64,000 nt of DNA, from NCBI GenBank assembly GCA_016748015.1, contig JAAOMT010000602.1, forward strand, positions 871,922 to 935,921. Direction: 5' to 3'. The position numbers and the translations under genes are program-made. Of this stretch, positions 11,881 to 22,431 are shown one piece after another. The notes below the pieces were generated by a model. That model was not told the DNA's origin. It was given only the letters and a program-made list of their open reading frames with translations, and searched no databases. The first letter of the stretch is position 1; each line of letters begins with the position of its first letter. The DNA comes from Geosiphon pyriformis. Lineage: Eukaryota; Glomeromycota; Glomeromycetes; Archaeosporales; Geosiphonaceae.

Positions 11881-12553
11881 TATACATGACAAAAGATATC
11901 AAAAAAAATGAAAATTACCAACAATATATACACACTAACACAACAATTCTTCCAATTGATTTAACAACAAAATATGGAAATTATAATTAACTAACAAACC
12001 ATTCAATATAAAAATACAAAGAAGAGACCTTAACATAAGAAACAGAGAAAACCAAAAAACACTATTGACAAAATAATAACAAAAGTAAAAGTGACAATAG
12101 AAATACAAACAGAAGGTATACCATATCAAGAGTTGATAATAGAAACATGGAATTGGTGAATACAACAATTTCCAAGAAACTTTTGTTATTTTCACTTGGG
12201 ACAACATCTGAATATTTAGAACTTATATACAAATAAACCAAAACAATTATTTGACACAACAATATTACAACAACTTAAGTAATTTATGAGAAAAAACAAT
12301 CTAACAACACAAATAAGAGCCATCTATTAATTACATGTTGGGTTTCAAGACTGACCAAAAATACTACTCAACACAATAATAGACACAATTACTACTAATC
12401 AAATAGGTAAAATGACCAATGTCTAATTTAAAGAATTACAAATTAAAATAACACAAGTAATTCTTGAAAAAAAAGTCCAAGAAATAATCAAGAAAGGAGA
12501 ATTAGGAAAGTTCAAAGATCTTAACAGAGCTTAATATTAAAAGGAGGAATTAA
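11881..12553 (+). pseudogene. Gypsy-A ORF3 (unknown, downstream of integrase)
   Basis: A decayed frame runs between integrase and the 3' LTR (VTIEIQTEGIPYQELIIETW near 12,090, QIGKMTNV.FKELQIKITQV near 12,400, IIKKGELGKFKDLN near 12,490). The last part aligns by eye with ORF3 of Gypsy-E (YIGKLTELKFQQFSEEITS). I do not recognise a domain, and there is no signal peptide or membrane segment. A purine tract (AAAAGGAGGAA, about 12,538-12,548) just before the LTR is the likely polypurine tract. Confidence 0.55.
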
Positions 12554-13408
12554 TGTTACTTATAGAAAATAAGAATCATAGTAGTATATATATTAGCCAA
12601 TTAGAAGTAGATTTAATAAAATATAGAATTTCAAGATTTCTCTCAAAAGAATTACAGAATTTTAGGAATTACAAGATTCTTATATGAAAAATTGCAGGAT
12701 TCCAGAATTCTAGAATTCCTTTCGAGAAATTGCAAGATTCCAGAAATTCCAGGATTCCTGGTAGAAAAAATAGAAGAATTGAGAAATCTCAAATATGTAT
12801 ATATAGCAGTAGCATTAGAAGCAAAAAAGACAGACTTTTTAGTTTAGATTTTATCTAAGCAACTTTTTAATTCACAAATATCAATAAAATAATTATTTGT
12901 TATCTCAATCTGTTCTCAACTATCAACACTTTATGTTAATAGCTGCTGATACTTAACTACACTGAAACAATAGCTCTTAATTATAGTTATTGACAAAATA
13001 CTAACTTAAACTGCCTTGGCTTATTTTTCTTTATTTTTATTTTCTTTTATTTCTTTTATTTTCTCTTTTATTGTTGTTGACTAATTAATTAAAGATTAAG
13101 TACTAAATTATTGATATCACAAATAATCTGGTAAAAGACCTGAATAGAAGAGTACAGAGTAAGAATTTGGATAGCTTATCAAAAGAACACAACTGTCAGA
13201 ATAAACTGGCCACCAAGCTGAAAAAAAAAATTGGAAAACTCATCACAAAAGACTTGCACACTATTGAATCTCTGTTTATTATACAAAAAACTCCAATTCA
13301 AAACCTTTAGATCACTAAAATTTTCAGATAATACCAATCATATTAGCTATTAACACCAAGTTATGGATTTGTTATTTGATTTGAAATTCCAAATAATCAC
13401 CTGTAACA
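12554..13408 (+). repeat. Gypsy-A 3' LTR (family I)
   Basis: An 855-bp LTR starting TGTTACTTATAGAAAATAAG and ending CTGTAACA. It pairs with the 5' LTR and differs by many transitions plus indels in the GAATTCC-repeat part of U3 (about 12,626-12,775). It is followed directly by the CTGT target duplication and then LINE-ii sequence. Confidence 0.9.
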
Positions 13409-16090
13409 CTGTCTTATAATTAGTATTAAAAAATTCAAATACAAAGCCAATTTTATGAAATATTATTACAGATGACAAACTCTTATTTACAAAAATATAG
13501 TTAATAACTTTTTTAATTCTATTAAAGTTGCTTCAAATAGGAATCTTAACCAAAAAATGTTCACTAAAAGAGTTAACCAATCTCAGATCCAAACATTTCT
13601 TAAAACTTGCACTTTTTTTAGAACTATTTTTATTGAAATTACTACCCAAGTTTACAAAAAACTAGAACTAAATGTCTTAGAAATAATAAAGTTAATATTA
13701 AAAGCCTGATTAAATTTAACTTTAACAGATACACTAATATATAAATCTAAAATTATAATTAATAGTTTACTCTTAAATAAAAAATAAACTAAAATAATCT
13801 GACTTGAAATTTTTTCAATTTTTAATACATGTTAAACCAATAAGTTATTTATAATAATAGCCATATTAGTATCAAAAAATTTTTTGACCAAACACAACAT
13901 AAAGATTCAAATATTATTAAACCTATTTATAATCTATAGTCTAATATTAAACTTCAATTTGGTTTCTGTTACAATAAAAATTACATTATTAAATTTTATG
14001 TGTTAACAAACAATGTTTTTTTGCTTAACTAAATTATTTATTTTCTTAATATTACATATAACAATCTTTTAAATAAAACTAATTATTAAAAAAAATAAAA
14101 GCCTAAATCTAAATTAAGTTTGTTTATTTTAACCAAAAAGTCCAAAACCATATTTAACAAATTTTTTTTAATCTTTAAAAACTTAATAAATTCAAAGATA
14201 TTATTTGTACAACAATACTACTATTAATAGCCATACCCAAACTTTTACTTATTATTATTATATATATTTTTTAATTTTATAATAAAAGATTTATTAATAG
14301 CTGTTATTCAAAACTAGACTAAAAAACTGTTGGCCTAAGTGTATTTAATTTTATAACCAATTTATTAACTTACTCCACAAAATTAGCAAGATTATATTTA
14401 AAAACAGCAAATCTGTTATTTATTTCCAACATAACTGGTAAAAAAGATTTTATTTTCAAAAAAAAGTCAACTTTTGTGAAATTATTATATAAAAAAATAG
14501 AAAAAAACAAAAACTTATTAACAACTTTTATTTAAAAAATATTACCAAAAGCAATTAAATAAGCAATAAAAACTGATTTTTTGGTATAAATAGTAGTAAG
14601 TCTGTTTTCATTCAACATTAACAAAATTTTATAAAAAAAACGATTCATAAATGCTTTTTTACTAGTAGTATAGTTAATCAATATGTGACCCAATTTTTTA
14701 TACTTAATATATTTAATTAAGTTTAAATAAGACCAATACAAATTAGAATTTTTTAGCATTAGTGTAATTGTTATAACAGCATTCAATAAAAATTTTAAAT
14801 TAAAATAAATTACAGCACATTTAGTTTAAGTATATATAAATAGATGACAATTTATAATACAAGTTTTTTTATTAACAAAATTTAAAAAATTTAAAAAATT
14901 ATGAGCAGTTGTTCTTACAGAAAAGTATAAAACAATATTTTATTGCAGTTTTTTGTATTTTATGTTTTCTTGTTTTTGTTAGTTTTAGCAATCTGCATAG
15001 CATCTTTTTTAATTAAAATAGACTATTTTACTGCAGCCAAATTAGTATAATCTAATAGCTCAAATTTTATGATACTTTTTGTCACATCTTACTAGTTATA
15101 TTTTGATTAATTCAATAATCTTAAATTTAAATAACACAGTATACACAGCCTTTACAAATGTTTTCACCAAAATTTTTTTGATAACCACAGCTTAATTTAA
15201 ATATTTAACTGATTTTTTAAAATTAGTATTTACTAAGATTTTTGCTGCTTTTGCATTTTCTATAATCTGCATCAAATCCAATTCAGAAATAAACAATACA
15301 TGAATGATTTTTGCAAATTTTAAAAGAATAAAGTCTTTTAAAAATTATTAATTCCAAAAAACAGTTTTTTAACTATTTTCAACTTTTTTTGAAAAGACTT
15401 TTTTGTTATAATATTCAAATTAATATCCAAAACAAAAAATTTTTTAACTGAAACCTGAACCAAATTTTTGAAAAAAAAAGTAAAAAAGAAGTATTTATTG
15501 TAATATTATTATTATTACTATCAAAAAAATTAATCTTGTTAAAAGGTTTTTTTAAAATATACTTGGTCATAATGGTTGTTTTTTTAGAGTGCTATTAATA
15601 TTTCTATTTTTGATTTTATTTTTATTATCATAGTTAATACTAGTTCTTTTTATTAAATTTTTTTTTATATTAACATATTTTAATTCAGTAGTGTTTTTGG
15701 TATTAAACTTTTTCTCACTATTTTTAATAAAATCTTCTTATCTTGTTAAAAAATTACTAATTATGTTTTTTTTAACAATAACTCTATTTTTTTTTTTTTT
15801 TTTTAAAGATAAAAGCTTTTATTCAAACCTAAACCAAAGCTTTTGGTAGTCTTTTTTATGTTTAAATTACTAATACTAATAGCTGATTTATTGTTAAACA
15901 AATAGAATTTTAAAGTATCTAATTGAATATTAAAAAAAACAGCAAAAAAAAACAAAAACTTTTTTTTCAAAAATTATGCTCTTTGAAAAATTTTGGACAT
16001 AGAAAAAAAAAAGTTTTTAAAAATTTAAACAAATTAAAATAATAATATTTATTTATTTAATTATAATATTATTACTAAATCAAAAAAAAC
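13409..16090 (-). pseudogene. LINE-ii ORF1 and ORF2 endonuclease (decayed)
   Basis: The 5' half of the old minus-strand LINE. ORF1 starts near 15,990. Its knuckle region lies in the open stretch 14,786-14,532 (LYWSYLNLIKYIKYKKLGHILINY), where the CxxCxxxxH pattern has become YxxYxxxxH by Cys-to-Tyr changes. ORF2 endonuclease is readable at about 13,880-13,413 (DTNMAIIINN, HVLKIEKISSQIILV, then FEFFNTNYKT). The last is the eroded TDH catalytic motif (Asp to Asn, His to Tyr). It is heavily AT-shifted and clearly older than LINE-iii. Confidence 0.75.
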
Positions 16091-16103
16091 TAATAACATA
16101 AAT

Positions 16104-16113
16104 ATCTTAGTAA
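16104..16113. repeat. Left target-site duplication of LINE-iii
   Basis: ATCTTAGTAA here is repeated exactly at 33,920-33,929, immediately after the oligo(A) tail. This marks the 5' boundary of LINE-iii. Confidence 0.85.
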
Positions 16114-16249
16114 GCCTAAAAAAGTTTTTTTTCTTGTCAATTCTCTGACCACAACAAAAGCATTTGTATTGCCAAAGATTTAGCTTTTCCTTTTCTTCTT
16201 CCCCTTAGTTACCTTTAGTTATTTCTTCTAACATATTCAATTTTGTTGT

Positions 16250-19211
16250 AATAGAACTAGTAGACTCTTCTGTTGGTGGTTTTGGTACTGGTTTGACTGG
16301 GTTGGAATCCTGGTCTAGAACTAAAAAAAAAGCGCAAGTTGAGAATATCTATGTTCATGATCTTTCATACAAAAAATCAAAAAAATCTGGTGTTACTGGA
16401 GTTGTGGTGAACTCATTGGCTGGACCTCTTCCTGAACACGTTTTATAGACTAACTGTGGTGAATACAAAGTATCTTGAAGTAGTGAGATTGGGAGTAAAG
16501 ATACCAGCATTAGTGGGATATTGGATGCTGAAAACATAGACAACATGGTGGCCAAAGAGACTAGTTATGTAGATTTCGATGCTTCTGAGACTGATAACAT
16601 GGTAGACAATATAACTTCTAGAAAAATGCGAACAAAAATCTATGTTTTAGGACTGCCACCAAAAACACCTTCCTTCAAAAACTTAAATAATGACAATACT
16701 GAGTTGGTGTTTTCTAAATCTAAATTTGTTGAGTTCAATCAGCTGTCACCAGCCAAATTACATGTTCTGGATAAACATAGCTTTGAGCCAGTTAGATTAT
16801 TCACTTTGGATGTAGAGTTGGCTGCTGTGCCTTGCAAAACTAATGGTGATAAATTAATTTCAATCAAAAAGATTTTTTATAGAATTAATGGTTTTGAGGG
16901 AGCCTTTACTCTTTCAAAATTCTCAGAGATTATCAGATTCTCATTTACTTCTGAATTTAGCATGAATAAGGCAAAGGAATTGGCAATTCGTAAAAAAATT
17001 GTGGTAAATGATGATCTTAAAAAGGTTAGCAGCCATTTAGATAAGGAAATTATTGTCAAGGAGATTCCAGTTGATCTTTTCAAATTAGCTGTTGAATTTG
17101 TTTTTTTTAAGTTTAGAAAAATTGTATCAATCAAGATACAACTGATTGGTCTGTGGCAAAAGGCTTTGGTAGAGTTTGAGTCTTCTAAAATAGCTGATTT
17201 GGTCGCAGCTAAGTGGTCTGTTTTTATGAGAAAAGATTCCGTTTGTGTGGCAAAAGCTGTTGATGATAAACAATCATGAGTTTCTAGAGATTTGCATTGG
17301 GCATTGCTCTATACCCTTCCAGTTGGTACTATGGCTTATAATCTTTCAGATTTGTTGAAATCATATGGTAGGAAAACTTGTTTCATTGGCTGTAATTCCA
17401 GCTTTTATGTGTATAATAGATGTGCATTTATGTGTTTTGTTAATAAGGCATCCAAATTGGCTGCTATTGGTTCTACTCCAGTATTTAAGAGTGTGAATTT
17501 GCATTGGGCCAGTCTTTTTTTGGCCCATTGTGCTTAATGCAAATAGTTTGATCACATCTCTACAGGGTGTTTAATAGATGGGAATTCTGGTATTTGTGGT
17601 AAGTGGGTGGTAACTCCTCAGGATTAGATTCATTTGGCCAACATATATAAGAAAAAGCAGGCACCAATTGTTTGCCCAGTTTTTTTTGGTGGTGTTATGA
17701 GTAAACTTGGTAGGTAATAGAACTGGTAACATTTGGTGCTCTCAATTATTGGAAATGTGTCTTCCACGTAATTTTTTTGGCTTAGTCTTGGTTATTAGTC
17801 TCTGAAGATCTATTCCTGAATGTAAATTTACCCATTGAGTTCTTTGGTTATAAAGCAAAGAGTTTGTTTTTCATTGATTACAACATTTTCCGTAAATGTG
17901 AGCTTTCTTTTTCAAGCTAACGAGTGCAGTCATTAGAGTCTGGTGTTGTCTTTTCGCCCTTCTAATAAGCTATCAAGATAATATTAATATCCAAAACCTA
18001 AGGGGAGCCTTTTTCTTTTACCAGGCTATTATGAAGTCTATTTCTAGACAGTCAATTTTCCTATGTTGCCACTCCACAAGAGAAAAAAAGAAAAAAAATA
18101 AAAGAAAATAAAAGAAAATAAAGAAAATAAAAATAAGAAATAAGTGTCCTGTCAATAGCCGTGATTAAAAGCTATTGTGCCAGCAGGTTAAGTAGTGGAT
18201 AATAACATGGATTTGAAGAATTAAAGGGATATTTTATTGATATAATTCCATTTCGGTTGATAGCAACTATCTTTGAAAGGAAAAGTATTTAATAATTATA
18301 ACCTGCAAGTCTAATTGACTCTGAGAGTTTAATTGACTTTTGAAAGTCTAATTTTCTCTCTGGATGTCTTTCTAACTTCTATAGCTACTCATTTTATACA
18401 TTTTTTTTGTTCTATAGGATTACTTCTGATTGTTCTGTTATTGCTAACTATTGCTTTGCTATTTCTGTAATTGCTTTGTTTTTCTATGTTATTACTAGTT
18501 ATCCTATGTTATAATATGTTATCTGGTGTTATTACATATTATTCTGTGTTATCCTATGTTATAATGCGTTATCTTGCATTATTCTAAGTTATAATGTGTT
18601 ATCTAACATTATTGTGCACTATTTTGTATTATGTCACGTTTTGGTCACATTTCTTTATAACTTTGGATCAGTTTTTCTACTTGGGTAACAGTGGGAAAAC
18701 TTGGGCCCAGGTTGCAGGTGGCTTCTCTTCTCATGTGGTTTTGTCAGTTCCTTCTGGTGCTAGTTCACTTTCAAGTATAAAACTTTCAGTAATGACTTCC
18801 GACCTTCTTGATGATTCTGGCTTGGCCAAACACATGGCTTTTTTGAAGCACTTTATGGAACTTTTGTTAGATCAGGTTTCAGAGATTTTAGGGAAATTAA
18901 GCTTTGTGAAATTAGTGCTAATGTTTTCACCTTCTTGTGTTTCTTCCCCTTTTGTTGCTCTTCTCTTGGATCTAGCTTTGAATTCAGATATGGCTGTGGA
19001 TAATGTAGTGATGTCTTCTTCTTCTTTTCTTTTGGTAGTCAATAATGCTACTTCCAAACTAAGTTTGAGCAGTTCAAAGGTTTTTACTGCCAAGGTGGAT
19101 GGTTTGGAATCAAAGATAATGACTCTGGAAGTCTCAATTGGTTCGGTATTGGCAAGATTGGACTCTTTGTATTTTGGTTTGGGTTTGTTGGCTTCTTTTT
19201 CATCTCAATGA
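16250..19211 (+). pseudogene. LINE-iii ORF1 (nucleic-acid-binding CCHC protein)
   Basis: ORF1 would coat the LINE RNA and assist reverse transcription. The exact start is uncertain (near 16,250). The longest clean frame is 16,521-17,279, after stops at about 16,447 and 16,474. A central RRM-like segment reads KIVSIKIQLIGLWQKALVEFE (about 17,115-17,180). Next is a region TLPVGTMAYNLSDLL, then a knuckle CA.CKQFDHISTGC at about 17,530-17,570, with a stop where the second residue of the first CxxC would be. A solo LTR (17,693-18,690) splits the frame between FFGG and KTWAQVAGG. The C-terminal Ser-rich part ends with TGA at 19,209-19,211, overlapping the ORF2 ATG. Confidence 0.85.
17693..18690 (-). 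repeat. Solo LTR, family III, inside LINE-iii ORF1
   Basis: A 998-bp insertion bounded by TGTTATGAG on the left and GGGTAACA on the right, with the exact 4-bp duplication GTGG at 17,689-17,692 and 18,691-18,694. Removing it joins ORF1 FFGG to KTWAQVAGG in frame. On the minus strand an internal block (ACAATAGCTTTTAATCACGG, then TATTGACA, then a T-rich tract) parallels the family I LTR block ACAATAGCTCTTGATTATGG, so I orient it minus. It also carries, near 17,723-17,743, a copy of the family II LTR-end/PBS junction. No internal genes are attached. Confidence 0.85.
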
Positions 19212-21409
19212 TCAGTTTAGTTTGGAAAATTGCCACTTGTAAAGTTCAGGGTATAAACAATCTTGCAAAACAGAAGGATATTGTTCATTGGCACAGAGAT
19301 ATGGGCAATTTGATTTTAATTATTACTGAGACCAAGTTATGAAGCAAGGTTCATTTGTGGATTGCTAATAGGTTTAATAGTATTTGTGTTTTTACTTCTG
19401 GTATGAATTTTGGTAACCTGAATTCAGGTGTTGCCATTATTATGGACATTTCTCTGGCTCATCATGTGTGTAAAATTTCTAAGGTTTCTGGCCAGCTTCT
19501 CTCTGTTAGGCTACTTTTCAAAAACAAACTCTCTATTTTGATTATAGGACTCTATGCTGGTGTTTCTTTGGTAGTTTGGTTCTCTCAAGCTGGTGAAATT
19601 AACTCTATGATTGCTAATGCTGTGAATAAGTTCTCTTTTGTTGTTCTGGATAGCAACTTCAATGAAGATGGCTCTCGTAAGTATGCCAGTTTTAAAAAGT
19701 ATCTAGATCTTGGTTTGGTTAACTCCTTGAGTGGAAGTTTTTTTGTGAAGATGCCTACTTGGGCTAATTTTCATGGTGTGGCTAAAATGATTGACTTTCT
19801 GTTTATCTCCTTAAACTTGGTTAATACTATAATGAATTGTATTGTGTGTAATATTGGGGAATTTTTTGATACTGATTATCAGGCTGTTTCTGTGTCTGTG
19901 AATTTGGGTGGACTTTTGAATATGCAGTTGAACTCTCTTCACAGACAAGCAAATAGAAATTGGTAAAAATTTAATTTTAAAAATGCTAGTAAAGATAAGT
20001 GAAATGACTTTAAGTATGTCATATTAGCCAATATGGTAATGTTCTTAGATGAGTTTTCTGCAGCTTCAAGATTCTTGAATTTAGATGCAATATGGGATGT
20101 TATTCATAAGATCTTGGTTTTTTCAATTAGTGAGATATTCAGAAAAATATGGTTTAAAGACTTTGATCATGTTTTTATCAAGAAATCTTCAAGGTTTCAT
20201 AGACTTTATCTTTTGGTTTTTAAGATTGTTGGGGCTTCTTGTAAGGATGGTGTTGACAATTTTGTTTCTTTTATAAGATGCTGGCATTCTTTGGACAATG
20301 CTAAAGCTTTGGTTGTTCAAGATTTAGTGGACTCTGGTGCAGTCTTTAATCATGTTTGTTCTACATTCTTTGGTGTTAGGAAATCTTATTGTGCTTTAAA
20401 GCTTGCAGAATCTTTAAGGACTAAGGAGGTGAACATCAGGTCTGCTATAGATAAAAAGATGGATAGCTTTGAAACAAATAAAAGTCATACTATAAGAAGT
20501 GTATTGAAGTGCCCATTTTACAAAGTAGTGCTTGATCATTTGGTTGTCAATAACAAACCAGTTTTGGAACCTGATTTGGTTAAGTCTAAGGTTGATATGA
20601 TTATAAAAAATTGGACTTGGAAGCATTGAACAGTTCTTGATGTTTCTAGTAAGTGGTATCATCAGTATCAGTCTTTGGGTTATGTTTTTGACAGAGCTTT
20701 TGCTGATATGATGTGTTTAATTAGTTTTGATGAATTTTTTGAAGTGGTTTTTGATCTGCCTGATGGCAAAGCTGCTGATCTCTTAGGTATCTCAAATGAG
20801 CTTTGGAAACATTGTAATAGACCTGTTCTGAATATGCTCTTGGTGCTTCTGAATTCTTGTTTGTTTGGTAAATTCATGCCCAGTTCTTGGAAGAAGGCTT
20901 GGGTCTTAATAATTCCCAAACCTTATGAATAAAAAGGTGTTCTGATAAATACTTACCCTATTGCATTAATAAAAACAGCTTGCAAGATTCTTTCTAAGAT
21001 TTTCTCTAATAGGATTTTCTCAGCTTGCAGTACTTATGATGTTCTTTGTAAAGACAATTTTTCGGTTCTAAAGAATACAACAACTCAATCTCCTATTTTT
21101 GCAATTGGGTCGGTCATTGAAAATGCTTTGGAGAAAAACCAGAAGATCTGGCTGGTGTTACAGGACATGCGGAAGACATATGATTCAGTCAGCTGGAAAT
21201 ATCTTGAGAAGAGTTTGGTCAGGATCAAAATGTGTGATAGATTTATTCAATTTTTTGGTAATATTCATAGGGATTGTACCAACTATGTTATAACAGATTT
21301 TGGTTTGTTGGATGGTTATTGTGTGCATGATGGTTTGGACCAAGGAAAAGTTTTCTCTCTCCTTCTGTGGGGTATATTTTATGATCTTCTGTTGTGTGAA
21401 GTCAAGCAT
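19208..21409 (+). pseudogene. LINE-iii ORF2, endonuclease and N-terminal RT part
   Basis: ORF2 starts at ATG 19,208, overlapping the ORF1 stop (ATGA). The exonuclease/endonuclease/phosphatase-type endonuclease has ITETKL (Glu motif, followed by a TGA), VVLDSNFNEDG (expected GDFNE; Asp is Asn here), DFLFISLNLV and FFDTDYQAV (expected TDH; His is Tyr). The RT portion has DGKAADLLGISNELW, SWKKAWVLIIPKPYE, TYPIALIKTACKILSKI, LVLQDMRKTYDSVSW (catalytic Asp kept) and DGLDQGKVFSLLLW. Scattered TAA/TAG/TGA interrupt it. Gypsy-B splits the gene after CEVKH; the rest resumes at 31,303. Confidence 0.9.
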
Positions 21410-22386
21410 TGTTACCAGTAGAATTTTAGCTATTAATTAGCATGAAATTATCCTTATAATTCTTATCATTAATTAACATGTTAATATCAATTCAAATTAT
21501 TACTTATTATTTAATCAATTTATCACATATCACGATTCAATTAATAATTTAATTAGTACAACAGAAAGTAAGATAATCAAATTACACAATACCCTGAACT
21601 TTGTAACATTCTAAAATTCGCCGAAATTTACAGAAATTCATCGAAATTTATATGAAATTCACCGAAATTTATAGAAATTCGCCGAAATTATGAATAGTTC
21701 ACTCAAATTAATCAATAGTTCAGTGAAATAACTTGTAGTTTATCAAAATGTATCTTTAGTTCACCAAAATTTGAGCAAAGAGAAAAAGTGCAAGTTTATA
21801 GACTAGTACTACAACAAGTTGTATCTTACTTTAGATTTATCACTTAAAACCATTTCTACACACACAAAAAAAAATAAATATCAAATAAATCAAAAAACCA
21901 AATTCTTTAATTATTGCACTTGGAAAATCCCCAAAACCCAACTAATGTTTTGAAATTGATTAGCTACCAATTTCAGTAAACTGTTAGTGACTTCAGGTCT
22001 GGATAGAAAACGTTTCCCTTAACAAAATTCTATTTCTTTTACATTTCTTTTATTTTCTTGTATTTTTTTATTACAATCATTAAGATAGTCTACAGACAAG
22101 ATTCCTGTAGAAGAGTTGACTTTCACAGCAAAGTAACTACACATTTTTAGTGAGCTTCCAGACAAGCAATTTCTGGGAAAGAGTTGATGTTTACTACAAT
22201 GTAACTACATAAAGTAACTGGCATGAAATTGGCCATTCCACTTATAAGCCCAGCAGTTCAAATTATAGAAGATAATTTAAAGATAAATTCAGTTACTGAA
22301 GGTCCAACTACTTCTAAAAAACGTAAATTTACAACAAACAGACATTAACAACATTTAAAAAAAGAGACCAAAAACCTCTGGTAACA
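21410..22386 (+). repeat. Gypsy-B 5' LTR (family II)
   Basis: A 977-bp LTR from TGTTACCAGTAGAATTTTAG to CTCTGGTAACA. It contains repeated TTCGCCGAAATTTA-like units at about 21,615-21,690. It aligns to the 3' LTR without indels, with about 39 transitions and no transversion by hand count. Confidence 0.93.
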
Positions 22387-22388
22387 TT

Positions 22389-22398
22389 TGGTGCTCTC
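22389..22398 (+). other. Gypsy-B primer binding site
   Basis: TGGTGCTCTC begins 2 nt after the LTR, complementary to a tRNA ending GAGAGCACCA. The first 8 nt are the same in C, D and E. Confidence 0.7.
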
Positions 22399-22431
22399 CC
22401 ATGGAAATAACATAGCAACAACAAATTCAAA

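Larger units (their letters stand above)
3522..13408 (+). mobile_element. Gypsy-A, family I Ty3/Gypsy retrotransposon with dUTPase
   Basis: A full-length but dead element of 9,887 bp. It has two LTRs (3,522-4,353 and 12,554-13,408) and the 4-bp target duplication CTGT at 3,518-3,521 and 13,409-13,412. Internal order is gag, protease, Cys-rich modules with dUTPase, RT, RNase H, integrase, ORF3. It sits inside LINE-ii ORF2: the endonuclease end (FEFFNTNYKT on the minus strand, just right of 13,408) joins LLNIYLNN left of 3,522 when the element is removed. It is the most decayed Gypsy copy here, with many Gln-to-TAA/TAG and Trp/Arg-to-TGA stops. RT precedes integrase, which defines Ty3/Gypsy order. 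Confidence 0.9.

Noticed and set aside
18372-18640. Tandem repeats of GTTATNNTATGTTAT type as a minisatellite or regulatory array
   Set aside because: They lie inside the solo family III LTR, which accounts for them. I found no evidence of independent origin.
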